Shown piece by piece: positions 1 to 8,808 of a stretch of DNA of 64,000 bases. The stretch's first letter is position 1; each line of letters opens with the position of its first letter. The notes below the pieces were generated by a model, which was not told the DNA's origin, did not search any database, and saw nothing but the letters and a program-made list of their open reading frames with translations. This DNA comes from JAAYUJ01 sp963698165 (lineage in GTDB: Bacteria > Desulfobacterota > Syntrophobacteria > Syntrophobacterales > Syntrophobacteraceae), in NCBI GenBank assembly GCA_963698165.1, contig CAVOPT010000022.1, positions 124,001 through 188,000 of the forward strand, in the 5' to 3' direction. The translations under genes were made by a program, and so were the position numbers.

Positions 1-365
1 TCAACGATGTTTTCACTTCCCGCCACGTGGTGGAGTCCGTCAATGTTCTGGGTGACCAGGGTGAAGCGGGGTGCCTTCCGTTCCAGTTCCGCCAGGGCGA
101 AATGCCCAGGGTTTGGTTTGAGAGGATTGAGGAGTTCCCTGCGCCAGTTGTAGAATTCCCAGACAAGCTTGGAGTCCCTGGCGAAGGCTTCCGGGGTGGC
201 GAGGTCCATGGCCCGGTACTGACGCCACAGGCCGTCCTGCCCCCTGAAGGTGGGCACCCCCGACTCGGCGGATGTCCCCGCGCCGGTCAGAACCGTGATG
301 CTCTTCGCCCGCCCGATTCTCTCCTTCAGAAGACCAATCTGCTCCTCCCGCTTTGAACCCGTCAT
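1..365 (-). CDS. NAD-dependent protein deacylase (class III sirtuin), N-terminal part
   Basis: About 121 N-terminal residues are present and the frame is open to the left window edge, so the gene is cut there. The sequence shows the NAD-binding GAGTSAESGVPTFRG motif near residue 30 and the QNIDGLHHVAG catalytic-core motif near residue 107. A Tyr-x-x-Arg pair in FYNWRRE, near residue 66, is the acid-pocket signature of SIRT5/CobB-type sirtuins that remove succinyl or malonyl as well as acetyl groups from lysine. The ATG at 365 has an AAAGGA site about 8 nt upstream; the nearby ATG at 370 is out of frame and stops at once. The Zn-ribbon and C-terminal half lie outside the window. A fragment of a DUF3124 gene sits 46 nt upstream on the same strand. 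Family assignment is firm; substrate preference is inferred from the Tyr/Arg pair. Confidence 0.93.
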   Translation of the reverse strand, partial: MTGSKREEQIGLLKERIGRAKSITVLTGAGTSAESGVPTFRGQDGLWRQYRAMDLATPEAFARDSKLVWEFYNWRRELLNPLKPNPGHFALAELERKAPRFTLVTQNIDGLHHVAGSENIV

Positions 366-410
366 GGCATGATCCTTTCTTCAATGGTGCCCGGCTGCCG
401 GTTTCTCGAC

Positions 411-494
411 ATCAGTGCTTTTCCTTGAGGACGCGGGCGGGGCTTGTGAAAGAAATGCCCTGGGTGGAAGCGGTGCCGATCATCACCACCTCCA
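411..494. repeat. 84-bp direct repeat, left copy (candidate attachment site)
   Basis: Positions 411-494 match 8725-8808 at 83 of 84 bases in the same orientation (A versus G at 488). The repeat is the 3' end of the DUF3124 gene, from one base beyond its stop codon inward. Similarity stops abruptly at both ends. The pair brackets 8.3 kb that holds an integrase remnant and two large surface-protein genes, as expected for attL/attR of an element integrated in a gene's 3' end. Confidence 0.8.
412..494 (-). pseudogene. 3' remnant of a DUF3124 gene
   Basis: On the minus strand this stretch encodes the last ~27 residues and stop of a DUF3124 protein (VMIGTASTQGISF... ending KEKH), the same as the intact gene at 8726-9208. 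Upstream of 494 the frame runs into unrelated sequence with no signal peptide or DUF3124 core, so no functional protein is expected. It lies just upstream of the sirtuin, which suggests that DUF3124 and sirtuin genes were once adjacent. Confidence 0.75.
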
Positions 495-671
495 ACTGTC
501 CATTGCGCCGTCTACTGCCTGATTTTACTGACACCACCATCAGCCTCTTCAGCCGTTTTGTGTAGCGGTTTTGTGCAGGTGATGGTAGAGCACTTGCGGC
601 AAAACGGCAAGTCGTTCCCGGTCGAAGGTGAAAGTGCGTCAGAATGTCTGGGCCTAGAAGAAGTGTAGCCT

Positions 672-1025
672 GTGAGCCGTCCAGCTCCACCTGGGGCGCA
701 GCGAAGCGCAGCTCGGAGGTACAGCAGCACAAGCTCACCCTTTGTGCACCCAAGGCAACAGGGGTCGAGGTACAAACGGGCAAGCCAACAGTTCAGGCAG
801 TTGGTGGATTTGTTGGAGTTCAACAGCGGTGTCACCGATCCGAGGCAGAGGGTTTGCTTCCACACACTCAGGCACACCTTTGCCTCGTGGTTGGCCATCC
901 AGGGTGAGCCACTGCTGGCCATCAATGAGCTGCTCGGACACAAGACCCTGGTGATGACCATGATGTACGCCCACCTGATGCCGGACCAGAAGCGACGGGC
1001 GGTTGAGCGGTTGGTGGGAGGCTGA
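672..1025 (+). pseudogene. Tyrosine recombinase/phage integrase, C-terminal fragment
   Basis: From about position 735 the frame reads like the second half of a phage-type integrase: the FHTLRHTFASWL motif carries the H-x-x-R pair, LLGHKT carries the second catalytic His, and MMYAHL carries the nucleophilic Tyr. The core-binding domain and the first catalytic Arg are absent, and the sequence before 735 does not look like integrase. Roughly 95 of the expected 350-400 residues remain, so it should be inactive. It lies just inside the left copy of the 84-bp repeat, the usual place for an element's integrase. Confidence 0.8.
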
Positions 1026-1157
1026 CCGGACGGTGACACCTCATAGGTGTGTGTAGCTGCTCCCGGCTGCACCTGGGGAGGCACCGTGCGCCTAAATGTG
1101 AGAAGAAGAATGCCGGGAGCGAGGCGAGAACCGCCCCCGAGCATGATTGAGAAGATA

Positions 1158-4100
1158 TCAGTTCTGGATCTGCCAGTTGAGATCGGAAACTGTTCCGACA
1201 GTGCCCTGGCCTGAGATGGAAGTCTCGTTCATGGACCAGAGGTAGACCGTGCCGTATATAGCATGCCTCCACAGGATGTCCGTTCTGGCATCCCCGTTGA
1301 AGTCGCCCGTCTCCTCGATCTGCCAGTTGGGATCAGACAACACATTCACAGTTCCCTGGCCCACGATGGAGGTGCCGTTCATGAGCCAGGCGTAGACTGT
1401 GCCTGATGGTGCGTGGCGCCATAGGATGTCGGCTCTGCCGTCCCCGTTGAAATCTCCAGCCGTCTCGATGCACCAGTTGGAATCGGCCACGACTCCTACA
1501 AAGCCCTGGTTCAATGTGGAGGTTCCGTTCATGAGCCAGGTGTAAACTGTGCCTGAAGGCGCGTGGCGCCATAGAATGTCGGCCCTGCCGTCCCCATTGA
1601 AATCCTCCACCTTCTCGATGTGCCAGTTGGAATCGGGAACAACTCCGGCGATTCCCTGGCCCACGATGGAGGTTCCGTTCATGAGCCAGGTGTAGACTGT
1701 GCCCGAAGGCGCGTGGCGCCATAGAATGTCGGCCCTGCCGTCCCCATTGAAATCCTCCACCTTCTCGATGTGCCAGTTGGAATCGGGAACAACTCCGGCG
1801 ATTCCCTGGCCCACGATGGAGGTTCCGTTCATGAGCCAGGTGTAGACTGTGCCCGAAGGTGCGTGGCGCCATAGGATGTCGGCCCTGCCGTCTCCATCGA
1901 AGTCGCCCGCCCCTTCGATCTTCCAGTCGGAGTCGGAAACGACCTGAAGGGTGCCTTCGTCCGAGACGGAGGTTCCGTTCATGAGCCAGGCATGAACGGT
2001 GCCGGATGGTGCATGGCGCCACAGGGCATCTGCCCTGCCGTCTCCGTTGAAATCAGGCGAACTGGGGTCGAGTTGTGATATCTTCAACACAACGGAATTA
2101 CTGCCACCGCTATGGGCCTGAAGAGGAAACCCCCAAGTTGAATCGCTGCTCCCAATTACATGGACGTTCCCACTTCCATCCACGGCAATTCCGGACGCTT
2201 GGTCGAGACTTGCCACGGTCCTGCCGGACTCGTCGACGTAACTACCTGAGCCGTAGAATGTGTGCCACTGAAGATCCCCACTGCTGGCGAGCTTGAGGAC
2301 GAAGATGTCCGTGCCACCGCTGTGGCCATCGAGAGGCCCCCAAGGGCCATCCCTGAATCCCGTGACATAGACGTTGCTGCTGGCATCCACCGCGATGCCA
2401 TCGGGGTAATTGATACCGCCTGAGCCGTGGAAGGTGTGCCACTGGTAGGCGCCGTTGTTGTCGAGCTTGAGAACGAAGATGTCAATGGGCATGATGTAGC
2501 CGGACAGGCTGATGATGGTGCAGCCTTCGGGGAAGTTGGGCATGCCCGGGAGGCCGAACTCGATGCACACCTTTGAGTGACCGGTATGGCGATGTAGCGC
2601 AGGCAAGGCCCAGTCGGCCTCGCTGAATCCTGTGACATAGACGTTGCCACTGCCGTCCGCGGCAATGCCATGGGCTTTATCACGACCCACATACCGCGCA
2701 TAATGAAATGCATCGACAATGGGGAAAGTCTCAGCACCGTAAAATGTGTGCCACTGGTAGGCACCTTTGGTGTCGAGTTTCAGCACAAAGACGTCAGAAA
2801 AGGCCCCGCCAGTATGCCATCTGAGTGGGACCCCCCAATTGCCGGGACTGTCCCCTGTGACATAAACGTTGCCGGTGCCGTCCACGGCAATGCCGGAGAC
2901 GCGCTCGGTATTATCTGACCCGTAGAAGGTGTGCCACTGGCAGACGCCGTTCGTGTCGAGCTTCAGCACGAAGATGTCAGAACTGCCGCTGTGGGCATGA
3001 AGAGGAGTGCCCCAGCTTGCATAGCTTTCACCAGCCACATAGATGCTTCCACTGCCGTCCACGGCAATGCCGGAGACATACTGGGCATTATCTGACCCGT
3101 AGAAGGTGTGCCACTGGTAGACGCCATTGCTGTCGAGTTTGAGCACGAAGATGTCGCTGGAGAAGTTACCGCTATGCGCATGGAGGGGAGACCCCCAGGT
3201 TGCCCAGCTGAGTCCCGTGACGTTGATGCCGCCGCTGCCGTCCGCCGCAATGTTGGCACCATGATCTTCCTCGTCTGACCCATAGAAGGTGTGCCACTGG
3301 TAGACGCCGTTCATGTCGAGCTTCAGCACGAAGATGTCAGAACCGCCGCTGTGGGCATGGAGCGGAGACCCCCAGGTTTCCATACTATTCCCTGTAACAT
3401 AGATATTGCCGCTGCTGTCCACAGCAATGTCATTAAATACGCCGAAACTGTTTGCCCCATAGAAACTGTGCCATTTATACGTCGGGTCGATGATCAGGGG
3501 CCTTGTGCGGTCATATGTCCCCAAAACGAACGCAACGTCGTTCCCTGACACTCTAAACTTTGCTTCAACCGGGACTCGATCCCCCTCCATCTCCTGCCAT
3601 GCCACCGGAGGGGTCTCGGTGAGGTGTCCGGCCCGGAACCTGTACCTGAGGGAGCCGTCCTCCCGGAGCTCCACCGGCACGTTGTAACGGAGCCGAATCA
3701 TCGATGCGTCAGCCCCAGGCGCCACACGGTAGGTGCTCTCGGCAATGCCGCCCTGTGCCGATTCGTAGGTGAGATCAATCCCTTCCCAGAGATTCCGGTA
3801 GGTAACCCTGCTCAAGGGACCTGCCTTGACCCTGTTCCCCGCGACAGCACCAGTCACTGCTAACACCGGCGCGACCCCATGCGTCCCCAGGAACTCTGCG
3901 CTGAGGGCATGGTCCAACCCCGCAAGGAACACCTTGGTCGGCTGAAACCCCAACACATGCCCCCCTGCCTTGAATTGGAGCATGTTGCCAGTATTCCCAG
4001 TGCTGCTGATTGGAACAATGCCGCCCGCTGAAACACCCCTCACCGCCCGATCCAGGCCCGAACCGCCTGAGGTGATGGGGCCAAGTGCACCTGCGAGCTT

Positions 4101-4166
4101 CGGCACTACCAAGACCACTGAAAGAAGCGCCAAACGCAAGAGCAGTAAAGAATTCGCCTTTCTCAT
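1158..4166 (-). CDS. Secreted SBBP beta-propeller / FG-GAP (VCBS) repeat protein
   Basis: 1002 residues. A signal peptide (about 1-27, hydrophobic LLLLRLALLSVVLVV) is followed by an N-terminal domain to ~225 ending in PLIIDPTYKWHSFYG, of the kind that precedes SBBP repeats. Then come about eight SBBP-type units of ~58 residues (core: DIFVLKLD..G.YQWHTFYGSD, GNIYVTG.S..TWGSPLHAHSG) to ~690, and six FG-GAP/VCBS units of exactly 50 residues (DFNGDGRADILWRHAPSGT.Y.WLMNG). The D-x-N/D-x-D loops resemble integrin-type Ca2+ sites. The ATG at 4166 has GGAGGGATCTC directly upstream. It is a tandem paralogue of the next gene, with near-identical signal peptide and first ~75 residues. No sortase, PEP-CTERM or type 9 sorting tail is visible. 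A cell-surface or extracellular role is likely; the ligand is unknown. Confidence 0.85.
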   Translation of the reverse strand: MRKANSLLLLRLALLSVVLVVPKLAGALGPITSGGSGLDRAVRGVSAGGIVPISSTGNTGNMLQFKAGGHVLGFQPTKVFLAGLDHALSAEFLGTHGVAPVLAVTGAVAGNRVKAGPLSRVTYRNLWEGIDLTYESAQGGIAESTYRVAPGADASMIRLRYNVPVELREDGSLRYRFRAGHLTETPPVAWQEMEGDRVPVEAKFRVSGNDVAFVLGTYDRTRPLIIDPTYKWHSFYGANSFGVFNDIAVDSSGNIYVTGNSMETWGSPLHAHSGGSDIFVLKLDMNGVYQWHTFYGSDEEDHGANIAADGSGGINVTGLSWATWGSPLHAHSGNFSSDIFVLKLDSNGVYQWHTFYGSDNAQYVSGIAVDGSGSIYVAGESYASWGTPLHAHSGSSDIFVLKLDTNGVCQWHTFYGSDNTERVSGIAVDGTGNVYVTGDSPGNWGVPLRWHTGGAFSDVFVLKLDTKGAYQWHTFYGAETFPIVDAFHYARYVGRDKAHGIAADGSGNVYVTGFSEADWALPALHRHTGHSKVCIEFGLPGMPNFPEGCTIISLSGYIMPIDIFVLKLDNNGAYQWHTFHGSGGINYPDGIAVDASSNVYVTGFRDGPWGPLDGHSGGTDIFVLKLASSGDLQWHTFYGSGSYVDESGRTVASLDQASGIAVDGSGNVHVIGSSDSTWGFPLQAHSGGSNSVVLKISQLDPSSPDFNGDGRADALWRHAPSGTVHAWLMNGTSVSDEGTLQVVSDSDWKIEGAGDFDGDGRADILWRHAPSGTVYTWLMNGTSIVGQGIAGVVPDSNWHIEKVEDFNGDGRADILWRHAPSGTVYTWLMNGTSIVGQGIAGVVPDSNWHIEKVEDFNGDGRADILWRHAPSGTVYTWLMNGTSTLNQGFVGVVADSNWCIETAGDFNGDGRADILWRHAPSGTVYAWLMNGTSIVGQGTVNVLSDPNWQIEETGDFNGDARTDILWRHAIYGTVYLWSMNETSISGQGTVGTVSDLNWQIQN
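1221..2055. repeat. 150-bp tandem coding repeats (FG-GAP units)
   Basis: The phrase GTTCCGTTCATGAGCCAGG and variants recur at 1221, 1371, 1521, 1671, 1821 and 1971, a fixed 150-bp period. The units starting at 1521 and 1671 are almost identical over the full period, so the array has expanded or been homogenised recently. In-frame length change by whole 50-residue modules is expected. Confidence 0.9.
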
Positions 4167-4425
4167 GAGATCCCTCCTTTTGCCACAATGCCTGCTCAGT
4201 CAGGGCATGGAGTCTGGACCATGTTTTCAGCAATTCCACTCCCGTAAACAGCATTTCCTGCAGAAGCCCCCCACGTAACGCCAGCGGTCACCGGTCCTGC
4301 CTGCAGGCTTGTGGCTGGCAGCTCACCCGAAAAGAAAGCAGCGGGAGTCCCTCCGTGCTCCGCATCCCACATCGTTCCGGCTACCCGCATGAGGTCCAGG
4401 CGATGGGATCTGTCGGCATCATCCT

Positions 4426-7400
4426 CTACTTGTTCACTATCTCCCAGCTCGGATCGACAAAGCCCAGGGACCCTTCGGCGCTCTTGCTTAACCCGTTCAT
4501 GAGCCACAGGTAAGTCGCCCCGCTGCTGTGCCTCCAGAGGATGTCCGCTTTCCCGTCACCGTTGAAGTCGTTTGCGCAGGCGATGCTCCAGGAAGGATCG
4601 ACACCTCCGGGTATCCCAACGTCGATAAACTGCAGACCGTCCATTTGCCAGATGGCCGTCAATCCGGATGTGTGTCGCCAGAGGATGTCGGCCTTCCCGT
4701 CTCCCGTGAAATCCGCCGCGGAGGCGATGGTCCAGCCAAGGTCGACAGTCCCGGGAGAATCCTCCACCCCGTTCATGAGCCACAGGTAAGTCACCCCGCT
4801 GCTGTGCCTCCAGAGGATGTCCGCCCTCCTGTCTCCGTCGAAGTCGGCCAGGGCCTCCACTTGCCATGAAAGATCGGCCTGCCCGAAGAAGAAGCCTCTG
4901 CTATCATACAGGCCGTTCATCGGTCTCCAGAGGATGTCGGCCTTCCCGTCCGCGTACATGGCCCACTTCTGCTCGCCGCCGAAGTCGGCCGCGCCCACCA
5001 CCGAGTATGAGGCATCCCTCGTCCCCGGCGAGCGAAAACAGATGGGCGACGCACCGTTCATCAGCCAAGTGTAAAGCATCCCCCCGGTGTGTCTCCAGAG
5101 AATGTCGGTCATCCCGTCACCGTTGAAGTCACCGAGGGCGGCCACCTGCCAGGATGGGTCGATGGGTGGGATGTTTTCAACCCTATTGACGGTCAGGCCT
5201 TCCATTTGCCAGAACGATAACGCCCCTCCAGTGTGTCGCCAGATTATGTCCCCCCTTGTGTCGCCGTTGCAATCAACCAAACCGGTAGATGGAATCAGAA
5301 CGTAGCCTACGCTCGCAGTCTGATCTCCGAGAATGCTCACCATCCGATTTGCGGGCCTCGTCCAGCCCGGCAAATCCTTAAACTCCACCACGTGCTGACC
5401 AACAGCGAGACCAGACACGATCGCTCCACTATTCTGCCAATGGCCTCCATCCACCTTCCACTGGGCTCCGGCAACGACAGCCGACTGCGGACCGATCGTG
5501 ACCGAGAGTGAGCCCATCTGCCGCACGTAGATGCCGCTTGCCATGACGGTTTGATTTTCAGCAATGCTCACAACTTGGTTTACAGGTTTGTCCCAGCCAA
5601 AAATATCTTTGAACTCTAACGAGTGACCACCTGTAGGTATGGCTGAGAGAGTAGTGCCGCTATTCCGCCAGGCATCACCGTCAACCCTCCACTGGGCGCC
5701 GGCATCGATGGCCGACTGCGGACTGATCGTGACCAGGAGGGACCCCGTCTCAACCGCCTCGTTTGAGAGGCTTAGCACGAAGAGGTCATTGCCGCCGCTA
5801 TAAGGATTGAGCGGGGAACCCCACGTGGCACTACTGAACCCTGAGACATACACATGGCCGCTGCCGTCAACAGTAATCCCTAGGGCTTCGTCATATCCGC
5901 TGGATCCGTGGAAGCTGTTCCATTGGTAAGCGCCATTGGTGTCGAGTGTGAGGATGATGACGTCATAATAGCCGCTATGAGGATACAGCGGACTTCCCCA
6001 TGTTCTCGCACTCACTCCCGCGACATGGATCTCGCCGCTGCCTTCCACGGATACGTCATAGGCCACATCTTCACCATCACTTTCACCGCTATTATTGCTT
6101 GAGCCGTAAAAGGTATGCCACTGGTAGGTGCCGGTGCTGTCGAGTTTCAGCACAAAAATGTCGTTGGATAAGCCTTCGCCGCTGTGGGCATGGAGGGGAG
6201 ATCCCCAAGTTTCAAAACTCTGTCCCGTGACATAGACGTTGCCGTTTCCGTCCACGGCAATGTCTGCGCTGATGTCTTGAGTCCTTGAGCCGTAAAAGGT
6301 ATGCCACTGGTAGGTGCCGCTGCTGTCGAGTTTCAGCAGAAAAATGTCGCTAAAGAGGGGATCACCGCTGGGGTCGCCGCTGTGCGCATGGAGGGGAGCC
6401 CCCCAGGTTGTGTTGCTCCATCCCGTGACATAGATGTTGCCACTGCCATCCAGGGCAATCCCACTAGTCGCGCCTGAGCCATAGAACGTGTGCCACTGGT
6501 ATGCGCCGCTGTTGTCGAGTTTGAGCACAAAGGTGTCTTCGTCGCCGCTGTGGGCATGGAGCGGAGATCCCCAGGTTGCATTGCTGAAACCCGTGACATA
6601 GACGTTGCCGTTTCCGTCCAAGGCAATGCCCCGACCACCATCACCAGTGCCTGACCCGTAAAAGGTGTGCCACTGGTAGGTGCCGCTGCTGTCGAGTTTC
6701 AGCACAAAGATGTCGCTAAAGAGGGGATCACCGCTGGGGTCGCCGCTGTGGGCATGGAGGGGAGATCCCCAGCTTGTCCAACTCGATCCAGTGACATAGA
6801 TGTTGTCGCTCCCTTCCAACGCGATGTCATAGGCGCCGATACCCTTATCTGACCCGTAGAAAGTGTGCCATTGGTATGCGCCGCTGCTGTCGAGTTTGAG
6901 CACGAAGAGGGCACTGAGGCCGCTGAATGCATTGCGTGGAGAACCCCAACTTGCCTGGCTCTCTCCCGTGACATAGATGTTGCCGCTGCCGTCGACTGCA
7001 ATCCCACAAGCGAAATCAGTAATGTATGACCCATAAAAGGTGTGCCATTCTAAAGTCGGATCAATGATGAGAGGCTGGCTGCGGTCATATGGGCCCAAAA
7101 CGAACCCCACTTCGTTTCCGGCAACTTTAAATTCGGCCCTCACCGGCACGCGCTTCCCCTCAATTACCTGCCACGCCACGGGGGGCGACTCGGTGACATA
7201 GCCGCTTGCGAACCTGACCCTGAGGGATCCGTCCCCTTGGAGTTCCACCGGCACGTTGTAACGGATCTGAATTTTCGATGGATCCGCGCCGGGCGAAACG
7301 TGGTAGGTGCTCTCGGCAATCCCCCACTCGGTTGATCCGTACGTAAGATCGATGCCCTCCCAAAGATTCCGGTAAACCACCGTTGAGAGGGGAGGTGCCT

Positions 7401-7740
7401 TGCCGGTGTTGCCCGCGTCAGGCCCCGTTGCCACGGGCGTCGGCATCACCCCATGCGTCCCCAGGAACTCGACGCTCAGGGCATGGTCCAACCCGGCAAG
7501 GAAGACCTTGTTCGCCTGGAAGCCCAGCACATGCCCCCCTGCCTCGAACTGGAGCATGTTGCCAGTATTCCCAGTGCTACTGATTGGAACAATGCCGCCC
7601 GCTGAAACACCCCTCACCGCCTGATCCAGGCCCGAACCGCCTGAGGTGATGGGGCCAAGTGCACCTGCGAGCTTCGGCACTACCAAGACCAGTGAAAGAA
7701 GCGCCAACCACAAGGGCAGTAACGAATTCGCCTTCCTCAT
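4426..7740 (-). CDS. Secreted SBBP / PEGA-like / FG-GAP repeat protein, paralogue of the preceding gene
   Basis: 1104 residues. Signal peptide (~1-27), the same N-terminal domain (to ~230, PLIIDPTLEWHTFYG) and about eight SBBP units (YQWHTFYGS..., GNVYVTG.S..TWGSPLHAHSG). Then, unlike its neighbour, there are two ~75-residue modules (SLLVTISPQSAIDAGAQWRV and SLSVTIGPQSAVVAGAQWKV) that resemble PEGA-type beta-sandwich domains, followed by FG-GAP/VCBS units (DGKADILWRH.SG.TYLWLMNG). The start ATG at 7740 has GGAGGGATCTC upstream, the same leader as the paralogue. First ~230 bp of the two genes are about 95% identical by eye, so the pair arose by recent tandem duplication followed by module change. 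Extracellular or surface location is inferred. Confidence 0.85.
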   Translation of the reverse strand: MRKANSLLPLWLALLSLVLVVPKLAGALGPITSGGSGLDQAVRGVSAGGIVPISSTGNTGNMLQFEAGGHVLGFQANKVFLAGLDHALSVEFLGTHGVMPTPVATGPDAGNTGKAPPLSTVVYRNLWEGIDLTYGSTEWGIAESTYHVSPGADPSKIQIRYNVPVELQGDGSLRVRFASGYVTESPPVAWQVIEGKRVPVRAEFKVAGNEVGFVLGPYDRSQPLIIDPTLEWHTFYGSYITDFACGIAVDGSGNIYVTGESQASWGSPRNAFSGLSALFVLKLDSSGAYQWHTFYGSDKGIGAYDIALEGSDNIYVTGSSWTSWGSPLHAHSGDPSGDPLFSDIFVLKLDSSGTYQWHTFYGSGTGDGGRGIALDGNGNVYVTGFSNATWGSPLHAHSGDEDTFVLKLDNSGAYQWHTFYGSGATSGIALDGSGNIYVTGWSNTTWGAPLHAHSGDPSGDPLFSDIFLLKLDSSGTYQWHTFYGSRTQDISADIAVDGNGNVYVTGQSFETWGSPLHAHSGEGLSNDIFVLKLDSTGTYQWHTFYGSSNNSGESDGEDVAYDVSVEGSGEIHVAGVSARTWGSPLYPHSGYYDVIILTLDTNGAYQWNSFHGSSGYDEALGITVDGSGHVYVSGFSSATWGSPLNPYSGGNDLFVLSLSNEAVETGSLLVTISPQSAIDAGAQWRVDGDAWRNSGTTLSAIPTGGHSLEFKDIFGWDKPVNQVVSIAENQTVMASGIYVRQMGSLSVTIGPQSAVVAGAQWKVDGGHWQNSGAIVSGLAVGQHVVEFKDLPGWTRPANRMVSILGDQTASVGYVLIPSTGLVDCNGDTRGDIIWRHTGGALSFWQMEGLTVNRVENIPPIDPSWQVAALGDFNGDGMTDILWRHTGGMLYTWLMNGASPICFRSPGTRDASYSVVGAADFGGEQKWAMYADGKADILWRPMNGLYDSRGFFFGQADLSWQVEALADFDGDRRADILWRHSSGVTYLWLMNGVEDSPGTVDLGWTIASAADFTGDGKADILWRHTSGLTAIWQMDGLQFIDVGIPGGVDPSWSIACANDFNGDGKADILWRHSSGATYLWLMNGLSKSAEGSLGFVDPSWEIVNK

Positions 7741-8724
7741 GAGATCCCTCCTTGTTCCACAATGCCCGCTCAGTCCGGGAAAGTGCGCGAGATCATCGGT
7801 TGAGCTATTCTCTGACTAACCCTGCACCGGTTATCATCAGCAGCACGATCAAATCTGTTGAAGTGGTTTTCCGTCCACACATGGTCACGGATGGCTCTAT
7901 TCTCCATACAGTTCGTGAATCTCGTACCTGCGGCGGCAGGCTCTCCCCTGGCGTGAATATCATGTCGGATCAACATTCCTAAAGATTCGTGGATGAAACG
8001 TCTGTGACTCGGCGAAAATTGAACCCACAGGGAATCCTCACACAAACACCGTCGACCTCGCAACGCTCCCTGGTCTTGGGTTGGCTGATGATAGGCACTG
8101 CGGTAAGGAAAATCACAAAGAGTTAGCTGGGGGCTTGGAACCCACAGAGGGGGACTGGGCGGCAGGCTGTTCATGACTCACCTGATTCATTGGCGGGTGC
8201 GCCGCTTGTCTCGGGTGGAATCTGAGGCAACCTCATTTTAACACGCAATTGTCGATGGTACATTGGAAAAACCGCTAAGACGGAGCCAGATCAAGTCGCC
8301 TTGGTCGGACCTCCTGTTGCCCCCTGAGACTGAAACCTAAATTGAGCGATTCACTCTCTGAAAGCCCTTAGAAAATGCCTTGCCATGCGGGCGGGGATAA
8401 ACCCCGCCCCTACGATGTGGGTTAAAGGACATTTTCGTAGGGGAGGGCTTTACGCCCTCCCGCAGTGACAAGCATGCTGGAAAATCGCTCACTTTAGGTG
8501 AAACCCACCGAAATATACAGCGAAGGTGTCCGCAACGAACAGCGAAGCTCTGTCTTGCCGACAAGTGGTCGCAGGTAACTCGGGAGGGTGAAGCGGAAAC
8601 AGGAGCCCCAGGGTGACGAGACGAGGCACGAGCGTGATCTGTTGGAAGGACGTTTTTGTTCACCTTCAGCCTCCACTTTGTGTGGTGGGTTTGTGTAGCC
8701 GGCCGATGGTGTGTTTCGTAAAAG
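7741..8724. other. Gene-free stretch between surface-protein gene and DUF3124
   Basis: About 980 nt. The base composition looks more AT-rich than the flanks between 7800 and 8340. Short open frames here (for example 7770-8174 minus) have no recognisable family or ribosome site. One palindromic intergenic element lies at 8387-8463. The part nearest 7741 is the leader of the minus-strand gene and is alike in both paralogues for only ~30 nt. I see no RNA gene. Confidence 0.6.
8387..8463. repeat. REP-like paired palindromes
   Basis: Two hairpins, GCGGGCGGGG-ataaa-CCCCGCCCC with CTACGA at 8387-8415 and TCGTAGGGGAGGGC...GCCCTCCCGC at 8435-8463. The CTACGA/TCGTAG arms make the whole element an inverted repeat. 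A related element occurs at 48164-48240. Non-coding, likely a dispersed REP/BIME-type element. Confidence 0.65.
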
Positions 8725-8808
8725 ATCAGTGCTTTTCCTTGAGGACGCGGGCGGGGCTTGTGAAAGAAATGCCCTGGGTGGAAGCGGTGCCGATCATCAC
8801 CGCCTCCA
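8725..8808. repeat. 84-bp direct repeat, right copy
   Basis: Same orientation and 83/84 bases identical to 411-494. This copy forms the 3' end of the intact DUF3124 gene, including the stop codon. Confidence 0.8.

Larger units (their letters stand above)
411..8808. mobile_element. Putative decayed integrative element (island) in the 3' end of a DUF3124 gene
   Basis: Seen directly: an 84-bp near-perfect direct repeat at both ends (411-494, 8725-8808), a C-terminal tyrosine-recombinase fragment 180 bp inside the left copy, and two tandem paralogous secreted repeat proteins as the only other genes. Known: many integrative elements enter the 3' end of a gene, duplicate the attachment sequence and carry a copy that restores the gene, with the integrase next to one end. 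Inferred: this is such an element, now immobile because the integrase has lost its N-terminal half. A plain segmental duplication is the alternative. Confidence 0.5.

Noticed and set aside
1221..2055. Regular repeats that at first resemble a CRISPR or satellite array
   Set aside because: The 150-bp period is in frame and encodes 50-residue FG-GAP units; there are no unique spacers.
7770..8174. 134-codon minus-strand frame upstream of the surface-protein gene
   Set aside because: No family, no ribosome site, composition unlike coding sequence here; taken as leader/intergenic.
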